The translations under genes and the position numbers were made by a program. From assembly GCA_944325945.1 (NCBI GenBank), contig CALVBW010000014.1, positions 36,965-100,964 on the forward strand: a stretch of DNA of 64,000 bases, given 5' to 3'. Under the pieces are notes generated by a model. The model was given only the letters and a program-made list of their open reading frames with translations. It was not told the DNA's origin and made no database searches. Each line of letters starts with the position of its first letter. Position 1 is the first letter of the stretch. Shown here piece after piece: positions 40,814 through 49,645 of the stretch. This DNA is from Candidatus Gastranaerophilales bacterium (GTDB taxonomy: Bacteria > Cyanobacteriota > Vampirovibrionia > Gastranaerophilales > Gastranaerophilaceae).

Positions 40814-42414
40814 TGTATGAATTATTTAAGGATGAATTAAAACGGTTAAATCTTCTGAAAATTAAACCAAAAAATGATAACAAAATCATAAAAATTGCAA
40901 TATACAGAAATCATGCATTTGAAAATGTTGCAAGTGTTTTAAATGCATTTTTAGATTTTTCGGATATTACAGCAGAATATACTTATAGTGATTATGATGA
41001 CAGTTTGAATTTTCAGGTTAAAGAAAGTGATTTAAATATTCTTTGGGTTGATCTTGAACGTTATAAAACACATAATATTAAGGAATTTTTAATTGAACGT
41101 TTTGTTTATTTGCGTTCTCTGTCAAATAAACCGATATTTTTAGTATATCTTGGTGAAGAACAGGACTTCACCGGAATTAATATTCCTGATTGTTTTTATT
41201 TGTGTATTAATAATATAATTCAACAACTTGGAAATGAAAGCTATGATACTGAGAAAGAAGTTATTTCAGGAACACGTCTTTCAAGCAAGGCTTGTATTTT
41301 GATAGCTCAAGTTTTAGGATTAAAGTATATTCCATCTATTTTAAAACCTGGCATAAAAGCTTTAGTTTTAGATTTGGATAATACTTTATACAAAGGTATA
41401 CTTGGCGAAGATGGGATTGATAATATTGAATTAAATGAGGATTACAAAGAATTACAGCAATATATTAAGGAGCTTAAAAATCAGGGATTTTTTGTTTGTT
41501 TGGCTTCAAAAAATGAAGAAAAAGACGTTTTTGAACTTTTTCAGTGCAGAAAAGATTTTATATTAAAGTGGGAAGATTTTACGGCAGTTAAGATAAATTG
41601 GGAAAATAAAGCCCAGAATATTTATGAATTATCTAAAATTATGAATATAGGAATGGATTCAATTTTGTTTGTAGACGATAATCCTGCAGAAATTCAAAAT
41701 GTACAATATTCAGGATATTCTTTAAAAACAATACTCGCTGAATCTCCAAAGGATGCTTTAAAAATTTTGAAATTATATCCGGGTCTGTTAAAATTTAGTC
41801 ATTTAAAAGAAGATGATATAAGAACACAAGATGTCCAGGCAAATCTTATTCGATCTGAATATGCAAAAACATTATCCCCAAAAGAATATTTTGAAAAATT
41901 GGGAATAAAACTTATATACTCAATAAATGATTATGAACAAATTCCCCGTGTTAGTGAATTATTTAACAAAACTAACCAATTTATTTTAAACTATAAACGA
42001 TATAATCAGGAAGAGGTCTTTGCTTTAATGCAAGCATCAGATAGTGCAATTATAACTATTCAGATGTCAGATAAGTTATCAGATAGCGGAATAATAGCAT
42101 TGCTGGCAGTACATTTTAATGATGGGGTACTTGTTGCAGATGATTTGACCGTAAGTTGTAGAGCTTTGGGTAGAAATCTTGAAAATATAATGATACCATA
42201 TATGTTTTTAATCGCACGTGATCTATTTAAGAGCTCTTCTAATATAATAATAAATTATAAAAAAGGTGAACGTAATATGCCGGCTCTTAAATGGCTTAAT
42301 ACATTAATCGGTTGCGGCTTAAAAGATTTTGGTACAGTGGAATATGTAATCCCTAAAAATATAGATACAGCTGGTTTAATAATAGAGGTAAATAATGAAA
42401 AATCTAAAGTTTAA
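40813..42414 (+). CDS. FkbH-like HAD-IIIC protein
   Basis: The 533-residue protein has an N-terminal region of about 180 residues resembling the SGNH-like part of FkbH proteins. The HAD-IIIC phosphatase starts at KALVLDLDNTLYKGILGEDG (near 180-200) with SILFVDDNPAEIQ and a C-terminal GNAT-like domain (about 370-520, SELFNKTNQFILNYKRYNQE). Characterised relatives load D-glyceryl from 1,3-bisphosphoglycerate onto an ACP. The neighbouring ACP supports that role here, but the acyl group is inferred. Confidence 0.85.
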   Translation: MYELFKDELKRLNLLKIKPKNDNKIIKIAIYRNHAFENVASVLNAFLDFSDITAEYTYSDYDDSLNFQVKESDLNILWVDLERYKTHNIKEFLIERFVYLRSLSNKPIFLVYLGEEQDFTGINIPDCFYLCINNIIQQLGNESYDTEKEVISGTRLSSKACILIAQVLGLKYIPSILKPGIKALVLDLDNTLYKGILGEDGIDNIELNEDYKELQQYIKELKNQGFFVCLASKNEEKDVFELFQCRKDFILKWEDFTAVKINWENKAQNIYELSKIMNIGMDSILFVDDNPAEIQNVQYSGYSLKTILAESPKDALKILKLYPGLLKFSHLKEDDIRTQDVQANLIRSEYAKTLSPKEYFEKLGIKLIYSINDYEQIPRVSELFNKTNQFILNYKRYNQEEVFALMQASDSAIITIQMSDKLSDSGIIALLAVHFNDGVLVADDLTVSCRALGRNLENIMIPYMFLIARDLFKSSSNIIINYKKGERNMPALKWLNTLIGCGLKDFGTVEYVIPKNIDTAGLIIEVNNEKSKV

Positions 42415-42796
42415 TCATATTGGTGTTGCGACAAAAAATATTAATGAAGAATTAAAAATTTTTGAGATATTGGGATATAAAAAAGAATCTGAAATTTTTA
42501 TAGATGAAAATCAGGGAATAAAGGGAATTTTTATATCTGCAGCAGGACAGCCAACACTTGAGTTGTTGGAAAATTTGAATGATGGCGGACCGTTAAATAA
42601 TTTACTTAAAAAAGGAATAAAATTTTACCATTTGGCTTATGAAAGTCAGAATATTGAAGAAGATATATCACGTTTGGAAAAGGTAGCAGGAGCAATTGTA
42701 GTATCACCAGTTAAAATTGCTACTTACTATAAAAAAGTTGCGTTTTTATTGTTAAAAAATCGGACACTTATCGAATTGGTGGAAATCAAAGAATAG
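42395..42796 (+). CDS. VOC-superfamily protein (glyoxalase/epimerase fold)
   Basis: The 133-residue protein starts FNHIGVATKNINEELKIFEI; the metal ligand H4 position, PTLELLE and FYHLAYES, and the final TLIELVEI are typical of methylmalonyl-CoA epimerase-like VOC proteins. It overlaps the FkbH-like gene by 20 bases. In this context it might epimerise or otherwise process the ACP-bound acyl group; no direct evidence. Confidence 0.75.
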   Translation: MKNLKFNHIGVATKNINEELKIFEILGYKKESEIFIDENQGIKGIFISAAGQPTLELLENLNDGGPLNNLLKKGIKFYHLAYESQNIEEDISRLEKVAGAIVVSPVKIATYYKKVAFLLLKNRTLIELVEIKE

Positions 42797-42805
42797 GAGA
42801 TTAAA

Positions 42806-45163
42806 ATGTCAAATTATTTGAATATTATTGAAAAAGATAAATGCACAGGCTGTGGGGCTTGTAAACAAGTTTGTCCTTTTGGGGCAATAACGATGTTAGA
42901 AGATGTTGATGGATATGTTTTTCCGGTTTTGGATGAGGCGAAATGTACAAATTGTGGTTTGTGTAAAAAAACGTGTCATATTTTAAATGCAAAATTCAAT
43001 AAAGCTCAAAAGGCTTGTTATGCTGTTATGGCTAATGATAAAATCAGGATGTCTAGCTCATCAGGGGGAATTTTTTCTGTCGTGGCAGAATATGTTTTGA
43101 GACATAAGGGTTATGTATGTGGTGCTGTTTTTAATAAAGATTGGAATGTTGAACATATTATTATTGATGATATAAAAGATTTGGATAAGTTAAGACGCAG
43201 TAAATATGTGCAAAGTGATTTAAAAGATACATTCAAAGAAATAAAAAAATTATTGAAAAACGGTAAATTTTTGTTGTTTGTTGGTACTCCATGTCAGGTT
43301 GCTGCCTTAAATTGTTTTCTTAATAAAGATTATAACAATTTAATTACAATGGATTTGGTTTGCCATGGTACTCCAAATGCTAAAATTTGGCAGAAATTCT
43401 TGTCGGATAATGTGAATAAAGATGAGATTATCGATATAAAATTCAGAGATAAAAAAGAAAACGGTTGGGATCCGTATTTAGGTACTATTAATACATCTAT
43501 ATATACCAGAAATGCTAATAATGTTTTTAAAACATATATGCAAGCTTATTGTACTTCATTATCAACAAGAAGTGCGTGTTGTAACTGCAATTATACAAAA
43601 GTGGAACGGTGCGCTGATATAACTGTTTGTGATTTTTGGTATATATCCAAATATGAAAAAGGTTTGGATGATAAAAAAGGAACGTCTTTTTTGATGATGA
43701 ATACATCAAAAGCTCAAAAACTTTTCAAAAATTTAAAAAAAGAATTTAAATTATTTAAAAAAATGGATATAGATATTTATGATTATTCTTATTATAACAA
43801 TCATCATATGGCAAGACGTGCGATAGAGCATAAACACAAGCCATTTTTCTTGAAAGATTTGCGAGAAGGCAAAAATTTTAATGATGTTGTGGCTCGTTGG
43901 GTAAAACAAACTCATGATGTGGGGTTGGTTGGATTCTATTCCGGGATTAATTATGGAACTCAATTGCAATATTATAGTCTTTATCAAACAATTAATGATT
44001 TGGGATACAGTGTTCTTATGATAAATAATCCTTTGAATGCGTCCGTATATCCAAGAAGAAAAATGGAGATGTTCCAGGTTGATCCGTATAGACCTCAAGA
44101 TCGTGCAGAAGATTTTGCTAATAAAGAAGCCATGCGTAGATTGAATAATCTTGCGGATAGATTTATTGCGGGTTCCGATCAGTATTTTAGGCCATCAATT
44201 TATAAAAGAATGGGTGAATATGTGGCACTTGATTGGGTCTATGATTTTAAACAAAAATATGGTTATGCAATTTCTTTTGCTGTAGATTATTTTGAAGGTG
44301 ATGAATATACCAGAGCTAATATGCATTATCTTTTGAACAAATTCGATGATATTACAGTCCGTGAAAATAGCGCGATAAAACTTTTGAAAGATAATTTTAA
44401 TCTTGATGCAAAAGTTTGTGTTGATCCTGTTTTTCTTTTAAATAAAAAATACATTAATAGGTTTATTGATAGAAGTAAAATTGAAACGAAGAATAAATAT
44501 ATTTTGTCTTATATATTAGACAGAACTCCTGAAAAAACGGATGTAATCAATGCTGTAAAAGAAAAAATGGGATTGGATTTAGAGAGTATAGAAGACCCTG
44601 TTCCTTTGTTTTTATCAGGCAAAATGGATATTCTGATCGAAGATTGGTTGAAGTATTATCAAAATGCTGATTTTGTTATTACAGATTCTTTTCATGGTAT
44701 GTGCATGGCGTTAATTTTTAATAAACAATTTATGTATTTTAGTAATAAATTACGGGGTGCATCAAGATTTACAACACTTGAAGAAATTTTTGATGTATCT
44801 GGAAGGCAAGTAGACTCTGTTAAAGATATAGATAGAATTTTACAATCGCAAATTGATTATAAAAAAGTTAATGAAAAAATTGAATATCATAAACAAGATT
44901 CTTTAAATTACTTAAAAAAGATACTTAGTGAAAGAAAAATAAAGCCGATATCTACGTATGATGTTCTTATGGATAATAAGTGTAATAGTCTTTCTAAAGA
45001 AATAAGATTTTTAAAAGATTATATAAAATTACAGAAAAAGGCAGGTTATTATAAATTTAAATATGAATTTTATAGATTATTATTGAATTTAATTAATAAT
45101 AAGACAATTAAGGCAAAGAAAATGAAGTATAAAGCCAGAGTTGATTTTCTTAATAGTTTATAG
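42806..45163 (+). CDS. Fusion: ferredoxin/FrhB-like oxidoreductase with polysaccharide pyruvyltransferase
   Basis: The 785-residue protein has two 4Fe-4S clusters at residues 13-23 (CTGCGACKQVC) and 47-57 (CTNCGLCKKTC), then the two FrhB domains of F420-hydrogenase beta subunits (SSSSGGIFSVVAEYVL, FVGTPCQVAAL, MDLVCHGTPN, KVERCADITVCDFW). From about residue 371 a polysaccharide pyruvyltransferase domain follows (GLVGFYSGINYGTQLQYYSL, then AGSDQYFRP, and DFVITDSFHGMCMAL). In many glycan loci these are two neighbouring genes; here they are one. The FrhB part probably does not use F420 in this organism (inference). Shine-Dalgarno ATAGGAG is good. Confidence 0.85.
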   Translation: MSNYLNIIEKDKCTGCGACKQVCPFGAITMLEDVDGYVFPVLDEAKCTNCGLCKKTCHILNAKFNKAQKACYAVMANDKIRMSSSSGGIFSVVAEYVLRHKGYVCGAVFNKDWNVEHIIIDDIKDLDKLRRSKYVQSDLKDTFKEIKKLLKNGKFLLFVGTPCQVAALNCFLNKDYNNLITMDLVCHGTPNAKIWQKFLSDNVNKDEIIDIKFRDKKENGWDPYLGTINTSIYTRNANNVFKTYMQAYCTSLSTRSACCNCNYTKVERCADITVCDFWYISKYEKGLDDKKGTSFLMMNTSKAQKLFKNLKKEFKLFKKMDIDIYDYSYYNNHHMARRAIEHKHKPFFLKDLREGKNFNDVVARWVKQTHDVGLVGFYSGINYGTQLQYYSLYQTINDLGYSVLMINNPLNASVYPRRKMEMFQVDPYRPQDRAEDFANKEAMRRLNNLADRFIAGSDQYFRPSIYKRMGEYVALDWVYDFKQKYGYAISFAVDYFEGDEYTRANMHYLLNKFDDITVRENSAIKLLKDNFNLDAKVCVDPVFLLNKKYINRFIDRSKIETKNKYILSYILDRTPEKTDVINAVKEKMGLDLESIEDPVPLFLSGKMDILIEDWLKYYQNADFVITDSFHGMCMALIFNKQFMYFSNKLRGASRFTTLEEIFDVSGRQVDSVKDIDRILQSQIDYKKVNEKIEYHKQDSLNYLKKILSERKIKPISTYDVLMDNKCNSLSKEIRFLKDYIKLQKKAGYYKFKYEFYRLLLNLINNKTIKAKKMKYKARVDFLNSL

Positions 45164-45173
45164 GTTAAAGCAG

Positions 45174-46955
45174 ATGGATATTATAAATAATTTTAAACAA
45201 ACCCAAGCATATATAAATTACTCCAGAATACTTCCATATGTCAAACCGTACTGGTTCAGGGCATTAATGGCAGTATTGATATGCATTCCGATAGGAGGAT
45301 TGGATGCTGTTATTGCACTTGCATTAAAACCTTATATGGATTTGGTTATGGTTGAAAAGACCATTCAGTCGCCCTGGTATATCCCTTTTGGTATTGTCGC
45401 TTTTACAACAATACAAGGACTTTTAAATTATACCGCTACATATTTGAATACATGGGTTGGCGGAAAAATTACAAATGATTTAAAAAAAGATTTATACAAA
45501 AAACTTTTGACGTTTAATCCGTCTTTCTTTGACAAAAGAAAATCAGGTGATATTGTTTTCAGATTTAATACAGATGCAGATACGGCGTGTACCGGTTTGT
45601 TGGAGAACTTAAAGACTTTTGTATCAAGATTATTTTCTTCAATATCTTTGGTTTGTGTATTATTTTATAATTCATGGCAGCTTGCTATAATCGCAAGTGT
45701 GGTATTGGGTTGTGCATTTATGCCGCTTGCGAAAGTAAGAAAACGTATTAAAGATGTAATGGATAAATCTGTTGCAGCAAGTTCTACTGTAATTACCGCT
45801 TACAATGAAACATATGCCGGAAATAAAACGATTTCTTCTTATAATTTAAAAAATTATCAGGAGACTAAGTTTTCAGATATTTTATCCAATATCTTTACTT
45901 TAAAGATAAAATTAATACAAAGGACATCATGGCTTTCGCCAATGATGCATGTAATTGTTTCAGTCGGAATAGGTTTGGCTATAGGTTACGGCTCTCATTT
46001 GATATTGACTCACCAAATCACGAGCGGTAACTTTGTTTCATTTATAACTGCACTTATTATGCTTTATACTCCGATAAAAAATCTGGGGAATAATTTTAAT
46101 GCTGTTCAATTTTCGTTTATGGCTATTGAAAGAGTTTTTGGAATGCTTAATCTAAAACCGGAGATAGTGGATAAAGCTGAAGCAAAAGAATTGAAATGTT
46201 TTGAGCATGATATTGAATTTGAACATGTTACGTTTGAATATGTAAAAAACAAACCTGTTTTAAAAGATATTAATTTGGTTGTTAAACATGGCGAAACAAT
46301 TGCACTTGTCGGTAATTCCGGCGGAGGAAAATCCACATTGGTCAGTCTGCTGCCCCGGTTTTATGAAGTAACAAAGGGTGAAATCAAGATTGACGGTATA
46401 AATATAAAAGATTACACCCAGGAGTCTTTAAGAAATAATATTTCAATAGTATTTCAGGACAATTTTTTATTTTCGGGAACAATAAGAGAGAATATTATAC
46501 TAGGTAAACAAAATGCCGCTGACGAAGAAATTCAAAGGGCGTTAAAGATGGCATATTTGGATGAGTTTGTCTCAACTTTAAAAGACGGATTAAATACTCA
46601 GATAGGTGAACGCGGAATATTGCTTTCCGGCGGGCAAAAACAGAGGGTTGCAATTGCCCGGGCGTTTTTAAAAGATGCTCCTATTGTAATACTGGATGAA
46701 GCAACATCTGCACTGGATAACAAATCGGAAGCTATTGTCCAAAAAGCAATAGATAATTTGATGCAGGATAAAACAGTTTTTGTAATTGCTCACCGATTAT
46801 CCACAATAAAAAATGCAGATAGAATTGCTGTTATAAACGAAGGTAAACTTGTGGAGCTTGGAAATCATGATGAATTGATGTCTATAGAAAACGGTCAGTA
46901 TAAGACTCTTTATGAGATGCAATTTAAGAAGCAAGAATCTGTTGTGATTCAGTAA
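45174..46955 (+). CDS. MsbA-type ABC exporter (fused permease and ATPase)
   Basis: The 593-residue half-transporter has a six-helix membrane domain (residues about 20-310) and an ATPase with Walker A ALVGNSGGGKSTLVSLLPRF, signature LLSGGQKQRVAIARAF, Walker B IVILDEATSALD and the switch histidine in FVIAHRLSTI. It resembles MsbA/lipid flippases, so it may flip a lipid-linked glycan. ATG 45174 is chosen over a TTG upstream that overlaps the previous gene. It ends the polysaccharide operon. Confidence 0.87.
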   Translation: MDIINNFKQTQAYINYSRILPYVKPYWFRALMAVLICIPIGGLDAVIALALKPYMDLVMVEKTIQSPWYIPFGIVAFTTIQGLLNYTATYLNTWVGGKITNDLKKDLYKKLLTFNPSFFDKRKSGDIVFRFNTDADTACTGLLENLKTFVSRLFSSISLVCVLFYNSWQLAIIASVVLGCAFMPLAKVRKRIKDVMDKSVAASSTVITAYNETYAGNKTISSYNLKNYQETKFSDILSNIFTLKIKLIQRTSWLSPMMHVIVSVGIGLAIGYGSHLILTHQITSGNFVSFITALIMLYTPIKNLGNNFNAVQFSFMAIERVFGMLNLKPEIVDKAEAKELKCFEHDIEFEHVTFEYVKNKPVLKDINLVVKHGETIALVGNSGGGKSTLVSLLPRFYEVTKGEIKIDGINIKDYTQESLRNNISIVFQDNFLFSGTIRENIILGKQNAADEEIQRALKMAYLDEFVSTLKDGLNTQIGERGILLSGGQKQRVAIARAFLKDAPIVILDEATSALDNKSEAIVQKAIDNLMQDKTVFVIAHRLSTIKNADRIAVINEGKLVELGNHDELMSIENGQYKTLYEMQFKKQESVVIQ

Positions 46956-47044
46956 ATTTTTGTAAATTCAATATTTAAATAAGCAAATTTTATTTTTAGG
47001 TGCTTTATATGTTTGAAGAATTTATAATTTGAAAGGAAATATTT

Positions 47045-47590
47045 ATGCAAGTAAACAAGATTTCAAACAATGCAGCATCTTTCGGTATGGCTTTAAAAAT
47101 TACCCCTGCAGCCCGCGAAGCATTACAAAAAACTACAATGGAAACCATTGAAAAATTACAAAAAGCAGGTGAAGAATTAAAAGATACTAAGTTTTATCAT
47201 TTGGAAATAGGTAAAAATATTTCACCGCGTATTGATTCAAAATATGCCGCATCTTATGTGGCTCCGTTCAATGTTCAAAAACCTCGTGACGAATTTTTAA
47301 ATATAGAAACTATTTGGGATGGGACAGAAGTCTATGATTTTAAAAGAGGTATGAAACATACTGCAGCCATAAAATTTGAAAATAAGGCTGCAGCAATGGA
47401 AGCTTATGGAAAATTAAAAAATATGACTTCAGATTTTGATAAAGCGGTTGAATTAACCAAATTATTTGATAAAAGAGCAATTCAAAGAGAAACCCGTGAA
47501 CTTGCTGAAAAAGAACGCGAACAAAAGATTATAGCAGCAGCTAACAAGTTAATGGAGCAATTTGGTGCTGAACCTCATGTTAAACCGTAA
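47045..47590 (+). CDS. Uncharacterised helical protein with N-terminal ASFGMA motif
   Basis: The 181-residue protein starts MQVNKISNNAASFGMALKIT. A charged C-terminal coiled coil (REQKIIAAANKLMEQ) is present, without signal peptide or membrane segment. I do not recognise the family. Many proteins in this bacterial group appear to share a short N-terminal 'N-x-x-SFG' element, but I cannot prove this from one window. It has a good AAAGGAAA Shine-Dalgarno and ends in a strong terminator, so it is a single-gene unit. Confidence 0.6.
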   Translation: MQVNKISNNAASFGMALKITPAAREALQKTTMETIEKLQKAGEELKDTKFYHLEIGKNISPRIDSKYAASYVAPFNVQKPRDEFLNIETIWDGTEVYDFKRGMKHTAAIKFENKAAAMEAYGKLKNMTSDFDKAVELTKLFDKRAIQRETRELAEKEREQKIIAAANKLMEQFGAEPHVKP

Positions 47591-47606
47591 TAAATGAAAA
47601 ACAGAT

Positions 47607-47634
47607 AAAAAAGGTACCTTCGGGTACCTTTTTT
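47607..47634 (+). terminator. Rho-independent terminator
   Basis: AAAAAAGGTACC / GGTACCTTTTTT stem closed by TTCG, a stable tetraloop, after the stop at 47590. Confidence 0.9.
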
Positions 47635-47767
47635 AATAATGTTGTAGTGTTTTAGTATTAATGTTAGTTTTATATCTTATGTAATATTTTATCTTATTGA
47701 CTATTGACTTTTTTCTTTTTTTGTTCTATTTTTGCAAATAATTGGCAAAAATTAGATAAAAATAGAA

Positions 47768-48985
47768 ATGTTATATTCAATTAAAATAAAAAATTTTTAT
47801 AGTATTGGTGATGAACAATTTTTAGATTTCACCAGTCCAAAAGATGATGATGCAAGTGTTATAAAGACGAAATTTGGAAAAGTTAATAAAGTTGTTAGTA
47901 TTGTTGGGAATAATGCTTCTGGAAAAACCAATCTTTTACGTGTTTTTACATTTCTTCATTGGCTTGCACATGCATCTATAACAGAAGAGAGTTCAGAAAT
48001 AAGTTATTATAAACATTTTCTTATGGAAGATCTGCCAAGTGAAATAGAAGTGGTTTTTCAGGCTTTTGAAAATCTTTTTAAACTTAAATTTGTTTTTGAT
48101 TATAGAAACATTATTTATGAAAAATTAAGTATTAAAAAAAAGAAAAATGACTCATTTAAACAAGTATACAAAGTCACAAGAGAAAATGATGAATTTAAAA
48201 CCTCATATAGCGAATATTTGGAAAAATTAAATTATTCGGAAAGACTTCATATAAAGGGGAAAAGAAATGCTTCAATGTTTTCATATTTGTGTATTATGGG
48301 AAAATTAAAAAAACTGGGTATTAATAGGGGTATTTCTGAGCTGTATCGATCAAATTTACGAAATATGGGGGTTTCTGAGGTGAATTTTGGCGATACATGT
48401 AAAAATTTATCTAAATATTTTATAGAAGCAAAAAATAAGGATGAAAAAGATATTATAATTAAAATTCTCAGGACTATGGATTTGGGTATTTTAGATATTG
48501 CAGATACTTTGTCTATTGTAACTAATACCAAAATTCATTCAAAATTAGCAAATTATGAGATTATCAATTTATTACATGGAAATGATGAAAAAAAATTTGA
48601 TGTTCCATTACTTCTTGAATCTGAAGGTACGGTTGAAAGTATGGAATTTATAATTCCACTTTTGCAAGTAATTAGTCAGGACGGTATGTTTGTTATTGAT
48701 GAAATCGAAAGAAGTAAACATCCTTTAATTGTAAAAGAATTAATATCTATATTTATTAACAATAATTCAAATTCACAGTTGATTTTTTCTACACATTTAC
48801 CGCTTTTACTTGAAAATAGAAATAAATCACAGATTGTTTTTGTAGAAAAAACGGATTGTATAAACTCTGAAATCTACAGATTAGAAGATTTGAAAAATGT
48901 AAGAAATGTTGAAAATTTTTCATTAAAATATGTAACCGGGAAATATGGTGCTATTCCTAGAAAGAAGAAATGTCCAAACGTATAA
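47768..48985 (+). CDS. AAA15/AbiLi-type ATPase, probable phage-defence protein
   Basis: The 405-residue ATPase of the COG1106 type (AAA_21/AAA_15 families) starts IKNFYSIGDEQFLDF and has Walker A VGNNASGKTNLL at about 47-58. The Walker B is in MFVIDEIERSKHPLIVKELI near 307, followed by QLIFSTHLPLLLENRNKSQI. It precedes a RloB gene with a 16-base overlap. This pair is known from the Lactococcus AbiL abortive-infection system and Campylobacter rloA-rloB loci, so a defence role is likely but untested. There is no Shine-Dalgarno before the ATG. Confidence 0.83.
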   Translation: MLYSIKIKNFYSIGDEQFLDFTSPKDDDASVIKTKFGKVNKVVSIVGNNASGKTNLLRVFTFLHWLAHASITEESSEISYYKHFLMEDLPSEIEVVFQAFENLFKLKFVFDYRNIIYEKLSIKKKKNDSFKQVYKVTRENDEFKTSYSEYLEKLNYSERLHIKGKRNASMFSYLCIMGKLKKLGINRGISELYRSNLRNMGVSEVNFGDTCKNLSKYFIEAKNKDEKDIIIKILRTMDLGILDIADTLSIVTNTKIHSKLANYEIINLLHGNDEKKFDVPLLLESEGTVESMEFIIPLLQVISQDGMFVIDEIERSKHPLIVKELISIFINNNSNSQLIFSTHLPLLLENRNKSQIVFVEKTDCINSEIYRLEDLKNVRNVENFSLKYVTGKYGAIPRKKKCPNV

Positions 48986-49635
48986 CTTATAAAAGTATTT
49001 ATATAGCTGGGGAAGGGCATCGGGAAAGAGCTTTATTAAGATTTTTCTTTGAATATTTGTTAGTCGCGGACTTAGAAAAATGTAAGATTAGAATTACAAT
49101 AGAGGAAGATATGTTTGGCGGTAATAATGGAAAAGTTATCAAACTTGCAATAAAGCATTACGAATATGATAAGCGTATTGCATTCACAGACAATGATGTA
49201 CAGATTGAATTAAATGACAAAAGGGAAATATATAAAGAACTTCAAAAATGTTGGAAGATTGATGAGATTCCTATAGAGACAAATTTTGATGAACTGATGC
49301 ATTTTCACAATTATGATTCTAATCCTGTTGTGATTATTTCAAAACCGATAAATGTAGAAACGGTTGTTATAAGATTTTTAGGTAAAGGCGAATTGCTAAA
49401 GAAATGGGATTTAGTTTCTTCGTCCGGTTTATCTAAAACAAAAAAAGAATTAAAATCTGCATTGGGTGGTATTTTTGGGATAAAGTCAGGTGAAGATAAT
49501 GAATTTAATTTTTATGTAAAGAATATTGATAGGGAATTATGTATTCAAAGAATAAATACAATTCCTCAATTAAAATTACTTTTCCAAGCAGTTTTTGGAA
49601 ACAAATATTACTCTAAAAATTTTAAGAGAAAATAA
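48970..49635 (+). CDS. RloB-family protein, partner of the upstream ATPase
   Basis: The 221-residue protein starts ITYKSIYIAGEGHRERALLR: the EG(x)xxE motif at the end of the first strand is typical of the RloB/TOPRIM-like fold. IAFTDNDVQIE carries an acidic DND motif in place of the usual metal-binding DxD. These features suggest a metal-dependent nuclease-like effector. It overlaps the AAA ATPase by 16 bases and is followed by a convergent gene. Assignment to RloB rests on motif layout and neighbourhood. Confidence 0.75.
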   Translation: MSKRITYKSIYIAGEGHRERALLRFFFEYLLVADLEKCKIRITIEEDMFGGNNGKVIKLAIKHYEYDKRIAFTDNDVQIELNDKREIYKELQKCWKIDEIPIETNFDELMHFHNYDSNPVVIISKPINVETVVIRFLGKGELLKKWDLVSSSGLSKTKKELKSALGGIFGIKSGEDNEFNFYVKNIDRELCIQRINTIPQLKLLFQAVFGNKYYSKNFKRK

Positions 49636-49645
49636 GAATTTAATA

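Noticed and set aside
36218..46955. Polyketide or nonribosomal peptide cluster, because of FkbH, FkbM and ACP
   Set aside because: No ketosynthase, acyltransferase-type PKS domain or adenylation domain; all neighbours are sugar genes.
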